From Candidatus Zixiibacteriota bacterium (lineage in GTDB: Bacteria > Zixibacteria > MSB-5A5 > GN15 > FEB-12): a stretch of DNA of 64,000 nt. Location of the stretch: assembly GCA_040753875.1 (NCBI GenBank), contig JBFMDV010000023.1:62001-126000 (forward strand), written 5' to 3'. Every line of letters starts with the position of its first letter. The first letter of the stretch is position 1. The notes beneath the pieces are model-generated. The model was not told where the DNA came from. It saw nothing but the letters and a program-made list of their open reading frames with translations, and made no database searches. Made by a program: the position numbers and the translations under genes. Shown piece by piece: positions 53,260 to 63,631 of this stretch.

Positions 53260-55359
53260 ATGGTTCACAAAGTAGAATTTGAGATCGGCGGTCGTACGAT
53301 GACGATCGAATGCGGCAGGATGGCCAAGCAGGCCAACGGCGCCGTCACCGTCCGCTATGCCGATTCGATGGTCATCAGCACGGTCTGTGCAAACCAGGAA
53401 CCCAAAGAGGGGCAGGATTTCTTCCCGCTCACGGTCGAGTATCGCGAGAAATCATATGCAGCAGGGAAGATCCCGGGCGGGTTTTTCAAGCGTGAGGGAC
53501 GACCGTCGGAGAAGGAGATCCTTTCGGCCCGCATTATCGACCGGCCGATCCGTCCGCTCTTTCCGGAGGACTTTCGCGGCGAGACACAGTGCATCAGCTA
53601 CGTCATTTCGCACGACCAGCAAAACGACACGGACATCCTGGCGCTGATCGGCACGGGCGCCGCTATTGCCGTGTCGGATGTGCCGATTCAGATGACGATA
53701 GCCGGCGTTCGCGTGGGGCGTGTCGACGGACAGCTGGTCATAAACCCCACGATTGAGCAGCTTGAGGGGAGCACCCTGTCCATCACCATGGCCGGTTCCG
53801 CTGACAGCATTACGATGGTTGAGGGGGGAGCCCGAGAGGTCTCCGAGGAGGACATCGTGCAGGCGATTATGTTCGGTCATGATCATATCAAAATGATCGT
53901 GGCGAAGATCGAGGAACTGAAGGCGGCCTGCGGGAAGCCGAAGTTCACATACACGCCGGTGGCGGTTGATGCGACGATGGTGGCGAAGGTGAAGGAACTG
54001 GCCGGCAGCAAGTACGACGAGTTCAACCGGATCGCCGACAAAGAAACCCGTCGCAACCAGAAGAAGGAATTCCAGATGAAGGTCCTGACCGATCTGGCGG
54101 AAGCGTTTCCGGAGATGGAAGGGAAGATCAAGGGAGTCCTGGAGGAACTCGATTCGGCCTCCATGCGTGAGATGATCCTGCGCGAGAACAAGCGCATCGA
54201 CGGTCGTGGACCGGACGACATTCGCGAGATCACATGCGATGTGGGTGTTCTGCCGCGCGCACACGGCTCGGCGCTGTTCACCCGCGGTCAGACACAGGCA
54301 TTGGTGGCGATCACGCTCGGCACCAAGATGGATGAGCAGAAACTCGATGAGCTCGAGGGGGAATCCTCCAAGAGTTACATGCTGCACTACAACTTCCCGC
54401 CGTTCTCAACGGGCGAGACCAAGCCGATCCGCGGCACCAGCCGTCGTGAGGTCGGACACGGCGCGCTCGCCGAGCGGGCACTCGTGCCGGTGATCCCGTC
54501 CGAGGTCAGTTTCCCATACACCGTGCGCGTGGTATCCGATATTCTCGAATCCAACGGTTCGTCATCGATGGCCACCGTGTGCGGCGGTTCGCTGGCGCTC
54601 ATGGATGCCGGCGTGCCGATCAAGACCGCGATAGCGGGAATTGCGATGGGACTCATCAAGGAGCAGGAGAAAGTGGTCATTCTGACGGACATTCTCGGCG
54701 ACGAGGACCATTTCGGCGACATGGATTTCAAAGTGGCCGGCTCGGTTACCGGAGTCACCTCGATCCAGATGGATATCAAGATCGTCGGGCTCGATATCGA
54801 GACGATGCGCCGTGCACTGGAGAATGCCCGCAAGGCGCGGTTGTTCATTCTTGGCAAAATGAACGCCACTATCTCCAAACACCGCGACGATATTTCCAAC
54901 TTTGCACCGCGCATCCTGATCCTCAAGATCAACCCGTCCAAGATCGGCGAGGTGATCGGCCCCGGCGGCAAGATCATTCGTGGCATCATCGAGGAGACCG
55001 GCGCCAAGATCGACATCACCGATGACGGCACGGTGCTGATCGCCAGTGTCGATGCGGAGGCCGGCAAGGCAGCCATGGCGCGCGTGCAGGCTATCGTTGA
55101 AGAGGCCGAGATAGGCAAGGTGTACAACGGTACGGTCCGCCGCGTGGCGGAATTCGGCGCCTTTGTCGAGATCCTGCCCGGCACCGACGGCCTTGTGCAT
55201 ATATCGGAACTCGATACCGCCCGCGTGCGACGCGTCGAGGATATCTGTAAGGTCGGCGACCGCATGGAGGTCAAAGTGATCAACATCGACGGTGACGGTA
55301 AGATCCGTCTCTCCCGCAAGGCCCTGCTGCAAGGGTCCAAGGAAAGGGAGAAGGTCTGA
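53260..55359 (+). CDS. pnp: Polynucleotide phosphorylase
   Basis: PNPase degrades RNA from the 3' end using phosphate and is a core part of RNA-decay complexes. The 699-residue protein has two RNase PH domains (N-terminal; second starting near RIDGRGPDDIREITCDVG with FPPFSTGETKPIRGTSRREV), a KH domain (INPSKIGEVIGPGGKIIRGI) and an S1 domain (YNGTVRRVAEFGAFVEILPG). The start is ATG 53260. Its stop overlaps the probable start of the peptidase gene. Confidence 0.98.
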   Translation: MVHKVEFEIGGRTMTIECGRMAKQANGAVTVRYADSMVISTVCANQEPKEGQDFFPLTVEYREKSYAAGKIPGGFFKREGRPSEKEILSARIIDRPIRPLFPEDFRGETQCISYVISHDQQNDTDILALIGTGAAIAVSDVPIQMTIAGVRVGRVDGQLVINPTIEQLEGSTLSITMAGSADSITMVEGGAREVSEEDIVQAIMFGHDHIKMIVAKIEELKAACGKPKFTYTPVAVDATMVAKVKELAGSKYDEFNRIADKETRRNQKKEFQMKVLTDLAEAFPEMEGKIKGVLEELDSASMREMILRENKRIDGRGPDDIREITCDVGVLPRAHGSALFTRGQTQALVAITLGTKMDEQKLDELEGESSKSYMLHYNFPPFSTGETKPIRGTSRREVGHGALAERALVPVIPSEVSFPYTVRVVSDILESNGSSSMATVCGGSLALMDAGVPIKTAIAGIAMGLIKEQEKVVILTDILGDEDHFGDMDFKVAGSVTGVTSIQMDIKIVGLDIETMRRALENARKARLFILGKMNATISKHRDDISNFAPRILILKINPSKIGEVIGPGGKIIRGIIEETGAKIDITDDGTVLIASVDAEAGKAAMARVQAIVEEAEIGKVYNGTVRRVAEFGAFVEILPGTDGLVHISELDTARVRRVEDICKVGDRMEVKVINIDGDGKIRLSRKALLQGSKEREKV

Positions 55360-56645
55360 CCACCATTCGGAAAGGGCGAAACATAGGGGATACCGGCGTC
55401 TTTCGGAAAACCACTCTGGCCAGCGGGCTTCGGGTGGTCACGGAAGCGCTGCCGTCGATACGTTCCGTCTCGCTGGGGGTATGGATCGATATCGGCTCAC
55501 GAAATGAGAGACCGGAGGAAAACGGTCTCTCTCATTTTATCGAGCACATGTTGTTCAAGGGAACCCGGAAACGGACCGCCCGGGAATTGGCCTCGGCGCT
55601 GGAATCACTGGGTGGCTCGCTGAACGGGTTCACCTCGCGCGAGCAGACCTGCTATCACGCCCGGTTCCTGGACCGGCATCTGGACACCGCCATCGACGTG
55701 TTGTCGGACCTCACCTGCAACTCGACGTTGACGTCCGTCCACGTCAACCGGGAGAAGCAGGTAGTGCTCGAGGAGATCAAGGAATCGCTCGACAATCCGT
55801 CGGACCGGATCCACGACGTCTTCGCGCGAACCTACTGGGGGGAACATCCGCTCGGTCAGCCGATCATGGGTTCGCCGGAGAACATCCGGGGGCTGACCCG
55901 AGAGAAAGTGGTCGGTTTTCTCAAGAGAAACTACTGTGCGGGGTCGATCGTGGTCGCGGCGAGTGGCGCCATTTCGCACGACAAACTGGTAGCATTGGTC
56001 CGGAAGAAATTTCATTTCCCGAGCTGCCAGGCTGCACCCGCAGAAAGGGCAGGGCGTTCAAAGCTGCATCAGATCACTATCGAACGGACGCCGCAGAAGC
56101 AGACGCATTTCTGTCTGGGATTTGGTGCCCCGAGTTACAGTTCGCGGGACAAAATGGCGTTACTGGCTCTCAGCTCGTATCTGGGGGGCGGTATGTCATC
56201 AGTGCTATTTCAGAAAATCCGCGAGGACCGCGGGTTGGCCTATTCGGTATACACGTTCACCGATTTTTATCGCGATGCCGGTGTCTTCGGCGCATATCTT
56301 GGCACCGACAAGCGGCATTTACGAAAAGCGCTTGAGTTGATACTGGGCGAGCTGCGGCGATTGAAACGGGAGCGGCTGCCCGGGCTTCAGCTGCGGCAGT
56401 TGAAATCACAGATGCAGGGGCATCTGATTTTAGGGATGGAATCGACCACCAGCCGGATGAACCGCATCGCCCTGCAGGAGTTGATGATCGGCACGTATCA
56501 GTCACTGGGGGAGATGGTGAAGGAGATCGACGACATCAGATCGTCGAAGTTGATGGAGCTGGCGAACGAGATATTCGATGAAACCAAAGCAGCAGCGGCA
56601 GTACTTGGACCAGTCGAGGCGCGGGCGCTCCGCGGTCTTATCTGA
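55356..56645 (+). CDS. M16-family zinc peptidase with probable non-ATG start
   Basis: The protein is an M16 (pitrilysin/processing-peptidase) metallopeptidase. The inverted zinc motif HxxEH is in SHFIEHMLFKGT, and the downstream glutamate lies in the EIKESLDNPSDRIHDVF region. The conserved N-terminal strand TTLASGLRVVTEALP starts upstream of the first GTG (55434), so the true start must be earlier. In-frame candidates are CTG 55356, which overlaps the pnp stop as CTGA and has GGGAG upstream, ATT 55365 or ATA 55383. I use CTG (about 429 residues). Such genes often follow pnp; the function is probably protein or peptide processing at the membrane. Confidence 0.85.
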   Translation: MTTIRKGRNIGDTGVFRKTTLASGLRVVTEALPSIRSVSLGVWIDIGSRNERPEENGLSHFIEHMLFKGTRKRTARELASALESLGGSLNGFTSREQTCYHARFLDRHLDTAIDVLSDLTCNSTLTSVHVNREKQVVLEEIKESLDNPSDRIHDVFARTYWGEHPLGQPIMGSPENIRGLTREKVVGFLKRNYCAGSIVVAASGAISHDKLVALVRKKFHFPSCQAAPAERAGRSKLHQITIERTPQKQTHFCLGFGAPSYSSRDKMALLALSSYLGGGMSSVLFQKIREDRGLAYSVYTFTDFYRDAGVFGAYLGTDKRHLRKALELILGELRRLKRERLPGLQLRQLKSQMQGHLILGMESTTSRMNRIALQELMIGTYQSLGEMVKEIDDIRSSKLMELANEIFDETKAAAAVLGPVEARALRGLI

Positions 56646-57432
56646 TGGCGGGCCAACTGTACGATCACAAGGGGAGACGTCGGGAGAAACGACGCTTGTT
56701 TTCCACAAGAGTGTCTCACGGTTCAGTTATAGTGTAACCAACTTCTCGCCCAGGAGAATCTTCGGCCTGCTCGACCAACTGCATCGGGCAGGTTTTTCTT
56801 TTGGCGGGCGGCATTCAGTGCCACACGCTCACAGTCTCGTTGTCTCATTTGACGATGGCTACGGACACCTGATGGACCTTCTGCCGTCGCTTATCGACCA
56901 ATTCGACATACGACCGCACGTGTTTATGCCAACTGAACTTATTGGGAAGTCAAACAAATGGGATTATTCGCACTTGTTGTTTCCGTGCAAGCATCTGAAC
57001 CGGGAGGAGATTCGCCGGCTCGACGAATGGGGAGTTGAATTCGGTTCACACGGACACAGACATGTCGATCTTCGCTCACTGGATGACCGGCAGCTGTTTG
57101 CTGAGCTGCGTCATTCCAAAGGGATTCTGGAAGACCTTCTGGGCAAAACGGTCACGCGGTTGAGCTATCCTTTCGGGCGAACCGACGCCAGAGTGGCCAG
57201 GATCGCACACTCGGTCGGCTTCACGCGCGGATACACCATGAAATTCCCGACGGGATCGGACTCGCATTTGTCCACCGGCCGGATCCCGATCTACGGATAC
57301 GATACGTCGCTGTCCGTCAGAATGAAGCTGTCCCACGGACCGTGGAGGCAGGTTGAAGCGCTGAAGGTAGCGATCACGAACTATCTTTCCGGCGGAACAA
57401 TTCTCCTGAATACCCTTCGACGACAGTCCTGA
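56578..57432 (+). CDS. Polysaccharide deacetylase (NodB homology), short type
   Basis: NodB-domain enzymes remove acetyl groups from polysaccharide or sugar amides. The 284-residue frame contains SFDDGYGHLMDLLPSL (the metal-binding DD pair), FGSHGHRHVDLRSLD (the HxxxH metal histidines) and YPFGRTDARVARIA. The first about 40 residues overlap the peptidase gene and are unlike the family; the domain proper begins near LVFHKSVSRFSYSVTNFS. A separate ATG at 56645, coupled as TGATG to the peptidase stop, reads a different frame that soon ends, so the start is unresolved. The substrate is unknown. Confidence 0.78.
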   Translation: MKPKQQRQYLDQSRRGRSAVLSDGGPTVRSQGETSGETTLVFHKSVSRFSYSVTNFSPRRIFGLLDQLHRAGFSFGGRHSVPHAHSLVVSFDDGYGHLMDLLPSLIDQFDIRPHVFMPTELIGKSNKWDYSHLLFPCKHLNREEIRRLDEWGVEFGSHGHRHVDLRSLDDRQLFAELRHSKGILEDLLGKTVTRLSYPFGRTDARVARIAHSVGFTRGYTMKFPTGSDSHLSTGRIPIYGYDTSLSVRMKLSHGPWRQVEALKVAITNYLSGGTILLNTLRRQS

Positions 57433-57530
57433 CGGGCTTGTGACAGTCGTAGGGGATGTTTTGGAATCTTGCAAAACGGCAGGTGATATACTACTATTCG
57501 CGTCACTATGAGAGCGCGAGGATGTCTGTA

Positions 57531-60026
57531 ATGGAACCATCGACCAAAACGAAACGGTACGACTTCAAGCGAATAGAAGAAAAGTGGCAGCAGCGGTGGG
57601 AGAAGGAGCAGCTCCATAAGGCCCCGGAATCCCCCGACCATGACAACAAGTTCTACATGCTGGTCATGTTCGCCTATCCGTCAGGGGATATCCATATGGG
57701 GCATTTCAGAAACTACATTATCGGTGACGCCGTGGCACGGCGACAGATGATGCTGGGAAAAGCGGTTTTGCACCCGTTCGGCTGGGATGCTTTTGGGCTG
57801 CCGGCGGAGCGGGCGGCCATACAACGCGGCATTCACCCGGAAGCATGGACTCTCGAAAACATAGCCGTCTCGCGCAAGACTCTCCAGCAGGTCGGCATCT
57901 CGTTCGACTGGTCGCGGGAGGTCAACTCCTGCCTGCCTGATTACTACAAATGGACCCAGTGGATGTTTGTTCAACTCTTCAAGAAGGGGCTGGCATACCG
58001 CAAACGCGGTTTTGTCAATTGGTGCCCCGAAGACAAGACGGTCCTGGCCAACGAACAGGTGAAGGACGGCAAATGCGAACGCTGCGGCACGGCCGTGGTC
58101 AAGAAGGATCAGATCCAATGGTATTTCAAGATTACCGCGTATGCCGACCGGTTGATCGACGACCTAGACAAACTGCCCGGGTGGCCCGACAACGTCAAGA
58201 CTATGCAAAAGGAGTGGATCGGTCGCTCATATGGGCTTGAAGTGGACTTCACGATCGAGGGGACTGGGGAGAAGCTGCCGATCTTCACGACGCGGCCAGA
58301 CACGATATTCGGTGTGACATTCATGGCTATTTCGCCGGAGTCGGAGATTTTGGAGCGGTTGAATCTTGCGCCCGATTACAAGCTAAAGGTGCAGGAGTAT
58401 CAGCGGCTGGCCGCCGGGCGGAGCGATATCGAGCGCGCCACGGTCACTCTCGATAAGGATGGTGTCTTCACCGGCAAGTATGCCGTTAATCCGTTCAACG
58501 GGGAGAGAGTGCAGCTTTGGGTGGCCGACTATGTTCTGGCCGGGTACGGCACCGGGGTGGTCATGGCAGTGCCGGCGCATGACACGAGAGATTTCGCGTT
58601 CGCCAAGAAATACGCCATTCCAATTAAAGTGGTAATTCATCCTGACCAGCATACCGTGCTGGATGTCAATAAGATGACAGACGCATTCGTGGACTATGGC
58701 CCTATGGTCAACTCGGGCCAGTTCAATGGCCTCTCGGGAGAGGAGGCAATTGCAAAGCTGTCCGACTTTGCCGAGAGAAGCGGTATTGGGCGTCGAAAGG
58801 TGAATTACAAGCTGAAAGATTGGTCCATATCGCGCCAGCGCTACTGGGGTTGTCCCATTCCCATCATCCACTGTCCCAAGTGTGGCGAACTGCCGGTGCC
58901 CGACAGGGATCTACCGGTGATACTGCCCAGGGTCGAGAATTACATGCCCAAGGGGAGATCCCCACTGGCCGATGTCCCGGAGTTCACAAACGTGACCTGT
59001 CCGAGTTGTGGTGGCAAGGCTCAACGAGACCCGGACACCATGGATACCTTTGTCTGCTCGTCATGGTATTTCCTGCGCTACTTAGACCCGTCAAACTCCA
59101 ACGAGCCGTTCGCCAGGGACAAGGCGAATCGGTGGATGCCGATCGATCTTTATGTGGGGGGAGTGACCCACGCGACCGGACACCTGCTCTATTTCCGGTT
59201 CTTTACCAAGTTCCTGAAGGATATCGGGTGGCTGACCTGTGACGAACCGTCGACCCGTTTGTTCAATCATGGCATGGTGATGGATGCTGAGGGGGAGGTC
59301 ATGTCAAAGTCCAAGGGGAATGTCGTGTCACCGATCGGCTTGATGGCCGAGCGGGGCGTGGATATCACACGCCTGGCGATGTATTTCACGGCACCGTCGG
59401 AGAAAGAAGTACTCTGGAGCAACGAAGGGATCACGGGAGTCGAGAAATTCGTTCTCAACCGCATGTACCCCTCGATGTCAAAGTATCGCGGCTCCAACCC
59501 CGACTTAAAGCGATACTTTAAGCTCGACACGCTCACTGATAGCGAGCGGAACATCTACGTCAAACTAAACCAGACGGTTAAGAAGGTTTCGGAGAGTATC
59601 GACCGGCTTCAGTTTAATACTGCTATTTCCGCCCTGATGGAGTTGGTGCGCGACTACGATGCCGAGCAGATCAACAACGAGGAGCTCAACGATCAGATAC
59701 TTCTCAAAGCGACGCAGTTGCTGGCACCGATGGCACCGCATCTGGCCGAGGAGCTGTGGGAACTGACCGGCTTCTGCGAGTCAATATTTCGTTCGCGGTG
59801 GCCTCAGCATGATCCCGAAGCTGTCGTGGGCGAATCTATTGAGATTGCCGTACAGGTCAACGGGAAGCTCCGTGACGCAATTGTGGTACCGAAGGACGCG
59901 ACTCAGACGACCATAGAAGAAGCGGCCGAGGCGAGCCCAAAGGTGAAGTCATTCACTGCCGGTAAGCAAATACTCAAGAAGATATATGTGCCTGGGCGGC
60001 TACTGAATATCGTTGTGAGAGGGTAG
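57531..60026 (+). CDS. leuS: Leucyl-tRNA synthetase
   Basis: LeuRS charges tRNA-Leu. I choose ATG 57531 (831 residues) with GAGG 9 nt upstream. The HIGH motif reads DIHMGHFRNYIIGD, KMSKS reads EVMSKSKGNVV, and zinc-binding cysteine pairs are seen in VNWCPEDKTVL/CERCGTA and CPKCGEL/CPSCGGK. The editing domain (about residues 230-430) includes FTTRPDTIFGVTF and GYGTGVVMAVPAHDTRDF. It ends the plus-strand cluster; 60027-60205 beyond it holds no recognisable feature. Confidence 0.97.
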   Translation: MEPSTKTKRYDFKRIEEKWQQRWEKEQLHKAPESPDHDNKFYMLVMFAYPSGDIHMGHFRNYIIGDAVARRQMMLGKAVLHPFGWDAFGLPAERAAIQRGIHPEAWTLENIAVSRKTLQQVGISFDWSREVNSCLPDYYKWTQWMFVQLFKKGLAYRKRGFVNWCPEDKTVLANEQVKDGKCERCGTAVVKKDQIQWYFKITAYADRLIDDLDKLPGWPDNVKTMQKEWIGRSYGLEVDFTIEGTGEKLPIFTTRPDTIFGVTFMAISPESEILERLNLAPDYKLKVQEYQRLAAGRSDIERATVTLDKDGVFTGKYAVNPFNGERVQLWVADYVLAGYGTGVVMAVPAHDTRDFAFAKKYAIPIKVVIHPDQHTVLDVNKMTDAFVDYGPMVNSGQFNGLSGEEAIAKLSDFAERSGIGRRKVNYKLKDWSISRQRYWGCPIPIIHCPKCGELPVPDRDLPVILPRVENYMPKGRSPLADVPEFTNVTCPSCGGKAQRDPDTMDTFVCSSWYFLRYLDPSNSNEPFARDKANRWMPIDLYVGGVTHATGHLLYFRFFTKFLKDIGWLTCDEPSTRLFNHGMVMDAEGEVMSKSKGNVVSPIGLMAERGVDITRLAMYFTAPSEKEVLWSNEGITGVEKFVLNRMYPSMSKYRGSNPDLKRYFKLDTLTDSERNIYVKLNQTVKKVSESIDRLQFNTAISALMELVRDYDAEQINNEELNDQILLKATQLLAPMAPHLAEELWELTGFCESIFRSRWPQHDPEAVVGESIEIAVQVNGKLRDAIVVPKDATQTTIEEAAEASPKVKSFTAGKQILKKIYVPGRLLNIVVRG

Positions 60027-60205
60027 GGTTCCAAGCAGATGAATACTTTGACGGGTCAGGTTATGATTCCGGTTCCGTATGTTAACATAATATATCTTAT
60101 GGGACACTATCGCCTCGCTCATTGGTCTCTTTGGCCACCAAGCTCGGCCCACCCTCGCGGCCAGTTCACACCTCAACTCCGATCGGTGCGACTTGGTGGG
60201 ATTAT

Positions 60206-61114
60206 TTAGATCTGCTTGAAGCCCCAGAGGGCCAGCTTGCGGGCCTCGCGGAAGCGCAACTTGCCACCCGGAGCGCCAAGGACGACCAGCGTGAGCTTCT
60301 CCCCCGCCGGGTTTGCAACCAGCGTGGCGAGGCAATAGGCGGATTCATCGATATGCCCGGTCTTGCCGGCAAGGACGGTGAATGGCGAGTAGTTGACAAG
60401 GCGGTTGGAATTGCCAAGCCGGAGAACCCGCCGTTTGCGATTGAGCACCCGGATCTGGTAATTTTTGTCTGACGTGATTTGCGCGATCTGAGGGTATTTG
60501 TAGGCATAGTGCATGATCAACGCGACCTCATGGGCGGTCGACACGTTGCGGGCATCGAGGCCGGTCGGGTCGAAGAACACGGTGTTGCGCAGGCCGAGTC
60601 GTTGCGCCTTTTCATTCATGGCGATCACGAAGTTTTCGACCGACCCGGAGACGGCGCGCGCCAGCGCCCGGGTCGAGCGGTTGTCGGAGATCATGAGCGC
60701 CGCATGAAGCAGATCATTGAGAGTCAATTCCCAGCCGGCGGCCAGATGCGACCGTGAAGAACGATAGGCATCCTCTTTGGATATAACCTGTGTCTTGGAC
60801 AGGTCGATCTTCGAGTCCAGCACGACCATCGCAGCTACCAGTTTGCTGATGGAGGCGATTGGATGCACCATATCGGCGTTCTTGGCATACAGCACCTCGC
60901 CGTTCTGGTAGTTCACGAGGATGGCGGAGCGCAGAGACAACTTGGGGCCATTGGACCGGACCTTTTCGAAGTCCAAGTCTGCAAACGGCATTTTGGAGGT
61001 CGATGGGGCTGTTGGTGCGTTCGATCCGCTGACACCGGACAATTGGCCGGCGGCAAAGAGCGCCGAAATGGCCAGCGCGATGACGACTGTTATCCCGGAG
61101 ATTAAGCGGCGCAT
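60206..61114 (-). CDS. D-alanyl-D-alanine carboxypeptidase (S11 family)
   Basis: This low-molecular-mass penicillin-binding protein trims the terminal D-Ala of peptidoglycan stem peptides. The 302-residue protein has a signal sequence or anchor (GITVVIALAISALFAAG), the active-site SxxK in HPIASISKLVAAM, SxN in ALMISDNRSTRALA and KTG in VLAGKTGHIDESAYC. The C-terminal beta-domain of DacA is missing, so it is a minimal catalytic form like PbpG. It lies 20 nt downstream of the ABC exporter genes. Confidence 0.93.
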   Translation of the reverse strand: MRRLISGITVVIALAISALFAAGQLSGVSGSNAPTAPSTSKMPFADLDFEKVRSNGPKLSLRSAILVNYQNGEVLYAKNADMVHPIASISKLVAAMVVLDSKIDLSKTQVISKEDAYRSSRSHLAAGWELTLNDLLHAALMISDNRSTRALARAVSGSVENFVIAMNEKAQRLGLRNTVFFDPTGLDARNVSTAHEVALIMHYAYKYPQIAQITSDKNYQIRVLNRKRRVLRLGNSNRLVNYSPFTVLAGKTGHIDESAYCLATLVANPAGEKLTLVVLGAPGGKLRFREARKLALWGFKQI

Positions 61115-61133
61115 AACGTCAGAGTAATTCCTC

Positions 61134-62442
61134 TCAATACCTTATCCATTTCACCAGCTCGGGCAGCGTTGGGCGCTTGCCGTACATGAGAACCCCCACG
61201 CGGAAGATCTTGCCGGTCACCCAGATCATACCGGCAATCGCCAGCAGTACGAGGATAAAAGCGACAATCGCCTGCAGAATGATGCCAGAAAACAACGAAT
61301 ACTCGGTGAGCCCCGGTGCAAGGATTGCGACTCGTGCCATCATCATGGTCGGAGCGAAAAACGGAAACAAGGAAAGGGCGATGGACACGGTGGAATTGGG
61401 CTGTTGGATCAGATAGCCCGACAAAAAGAGCGGCATCATAACAGCTATAATAATGGGGAAATAGAAATTCTGTGCTTCTTTTTCACTGTTGATGATCGAG
61501 CCGAGTAACGCGAAGATGGTTGAATAGAGTACATAGCCCGAAGTGAGGAACAGCACGAAACAGACTACGATCACCGGATTTGAGATGATGGCGCCCACCG
61601 CCGGGGAGACCGGAATAGCGAAGGCGCCGCTGCCCAGATAGGCCGCCAGTCCCAGCACGACCCATGCCAGAACCGAGGTCATGGTGGCGCCGGCCAGGCC
61701 GATGATCTTGCCCATCATGAGCTCGAACGGTGACACCGACGATACGAGCAGCTCCATGATGCGACTGCTCTTTTCGTCCACTACCGAACGCAGCAGCGTG
61801 GCGCCGTAGGTGATAATCATGATATAGATGAGCATGATCATAATCAGCAGAGCAAACAGCTTGACTTCACTCGATACCGCCTGTCCACGAGTATCCTGTA
61901 TAGGCAATTCGACCGATCGGGTGAGGTGGAGGACCGAATCCACCGGCAGGTTGACATTGGACACGGTCAGCCGTTTGGCTGAAAGAAGTTCGGATATGTG
62001 CCTCTCGAAACGGTTCACTGTCCGGGGGTTGTCCTCGTTGGTGATGAGAAGGGTGGCCGAGTCGATTACATGGGCCTGAGGCCCGAACACCAGGGCGTAC
62101 TTAGCCTCTTTCCTGTTGATCACTTCTCTCAGAGAATCGAGGAGATGACCGTATGCGACCGTGTCATCGGGCGCGGATGTCAGGACGCCGGTCACGAGGT
62201 ACGCCGGCACAGTCCCCTCTTTCAGCGTATACTGCTGGATCGCTTCGATGAACGGACTGGTCAACTGCAGGCCGGAATGGTCGAGGATCACCAGTTTCTC
62301 GCTGTCGCTTACTTCAGCTTTCGCGAACAATGCCGGCAGCACCATGAAGGTCACCATGATGACCGGTGTCAGCAGCAGACCTATTAAGAAGGAGCGCTTC
62401 TTCACCACTTGTGCATATTCGTACTTGCAAACCGTCCAGAAT

Positions 62443-62450
<8 letters not shown>
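61134..62450 (-). CDS. ABC-2 type permease, NatB-like
   Basis: The 438-residue membrane protein has an N-terminal helix (RSFLIGLLLTPVIMVTFMVLP), a large extracytoplasmic loop (about 45-215) and then five to six helices (IMLIYIMIITYGATLLRSVV through AIVAFILVLLAIAGMIWV). The DEKSSRIMELLVSSVSPFELMMGKI segment is typical of NatB/ABC-2 export permeases. It overlaps the ATPase gene by 8 nt. The exported substrate is unknown; sodium or peptide export is known for relatives. Confidence 0.9.
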
Positions 62451-63378
<928 letters not shown>

Positions 63379-63465
63379 TATAGCGTTCTCTTTCAACAGG
63401 TGAGCAAATGTCGGCGTCGCTTGGCACTGGGTCAACAAAAAACCCGCGCCGCGCATAGCCATCTG

Positions 63466-63624
63466 TTACGCGTCATTGCCGCAGTTTGTTTCGGCGTCCG
63501 CGGCGCTCGCTTTGCGGACGCGTTGCATGCGCACTCGTCCGCATTTCGGGCAGATCCATTTGCGCTGCTTGTGATAGGTTCGGCGGCGTTCTTTCATGCG
63601 GTGTTTGCAGCGGGGGCAGATCAC
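63466..63624 (-). CDS. Small zinc-ribbon protein (about 52 residues)
   Basis: A short frame on the minus strand encodes VICPRCKHRMKERRRTYHKQ, then RKWICPKCGRVRMQRV and an Ala/Asp/Asn tail. Two CPxC knuckles 22 residues apart form a likely zinc ribbon with a basic spacer, a nucleic-acid-binding style. The probable start is GTG 63624, 7 nt after the upstream gene's stop; an earlier non-ATG start would add another cysteine pair (CFTWC). No strong ribosome site is visible. Confidence 0.5.
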   Translation of the reverse strand: MICPRCKHRMKERRRTYHKQRKWICPKCGRVRMQRVRKASAADAETNCGNDA

Positions 63625-63631
63625 GGCGGAG

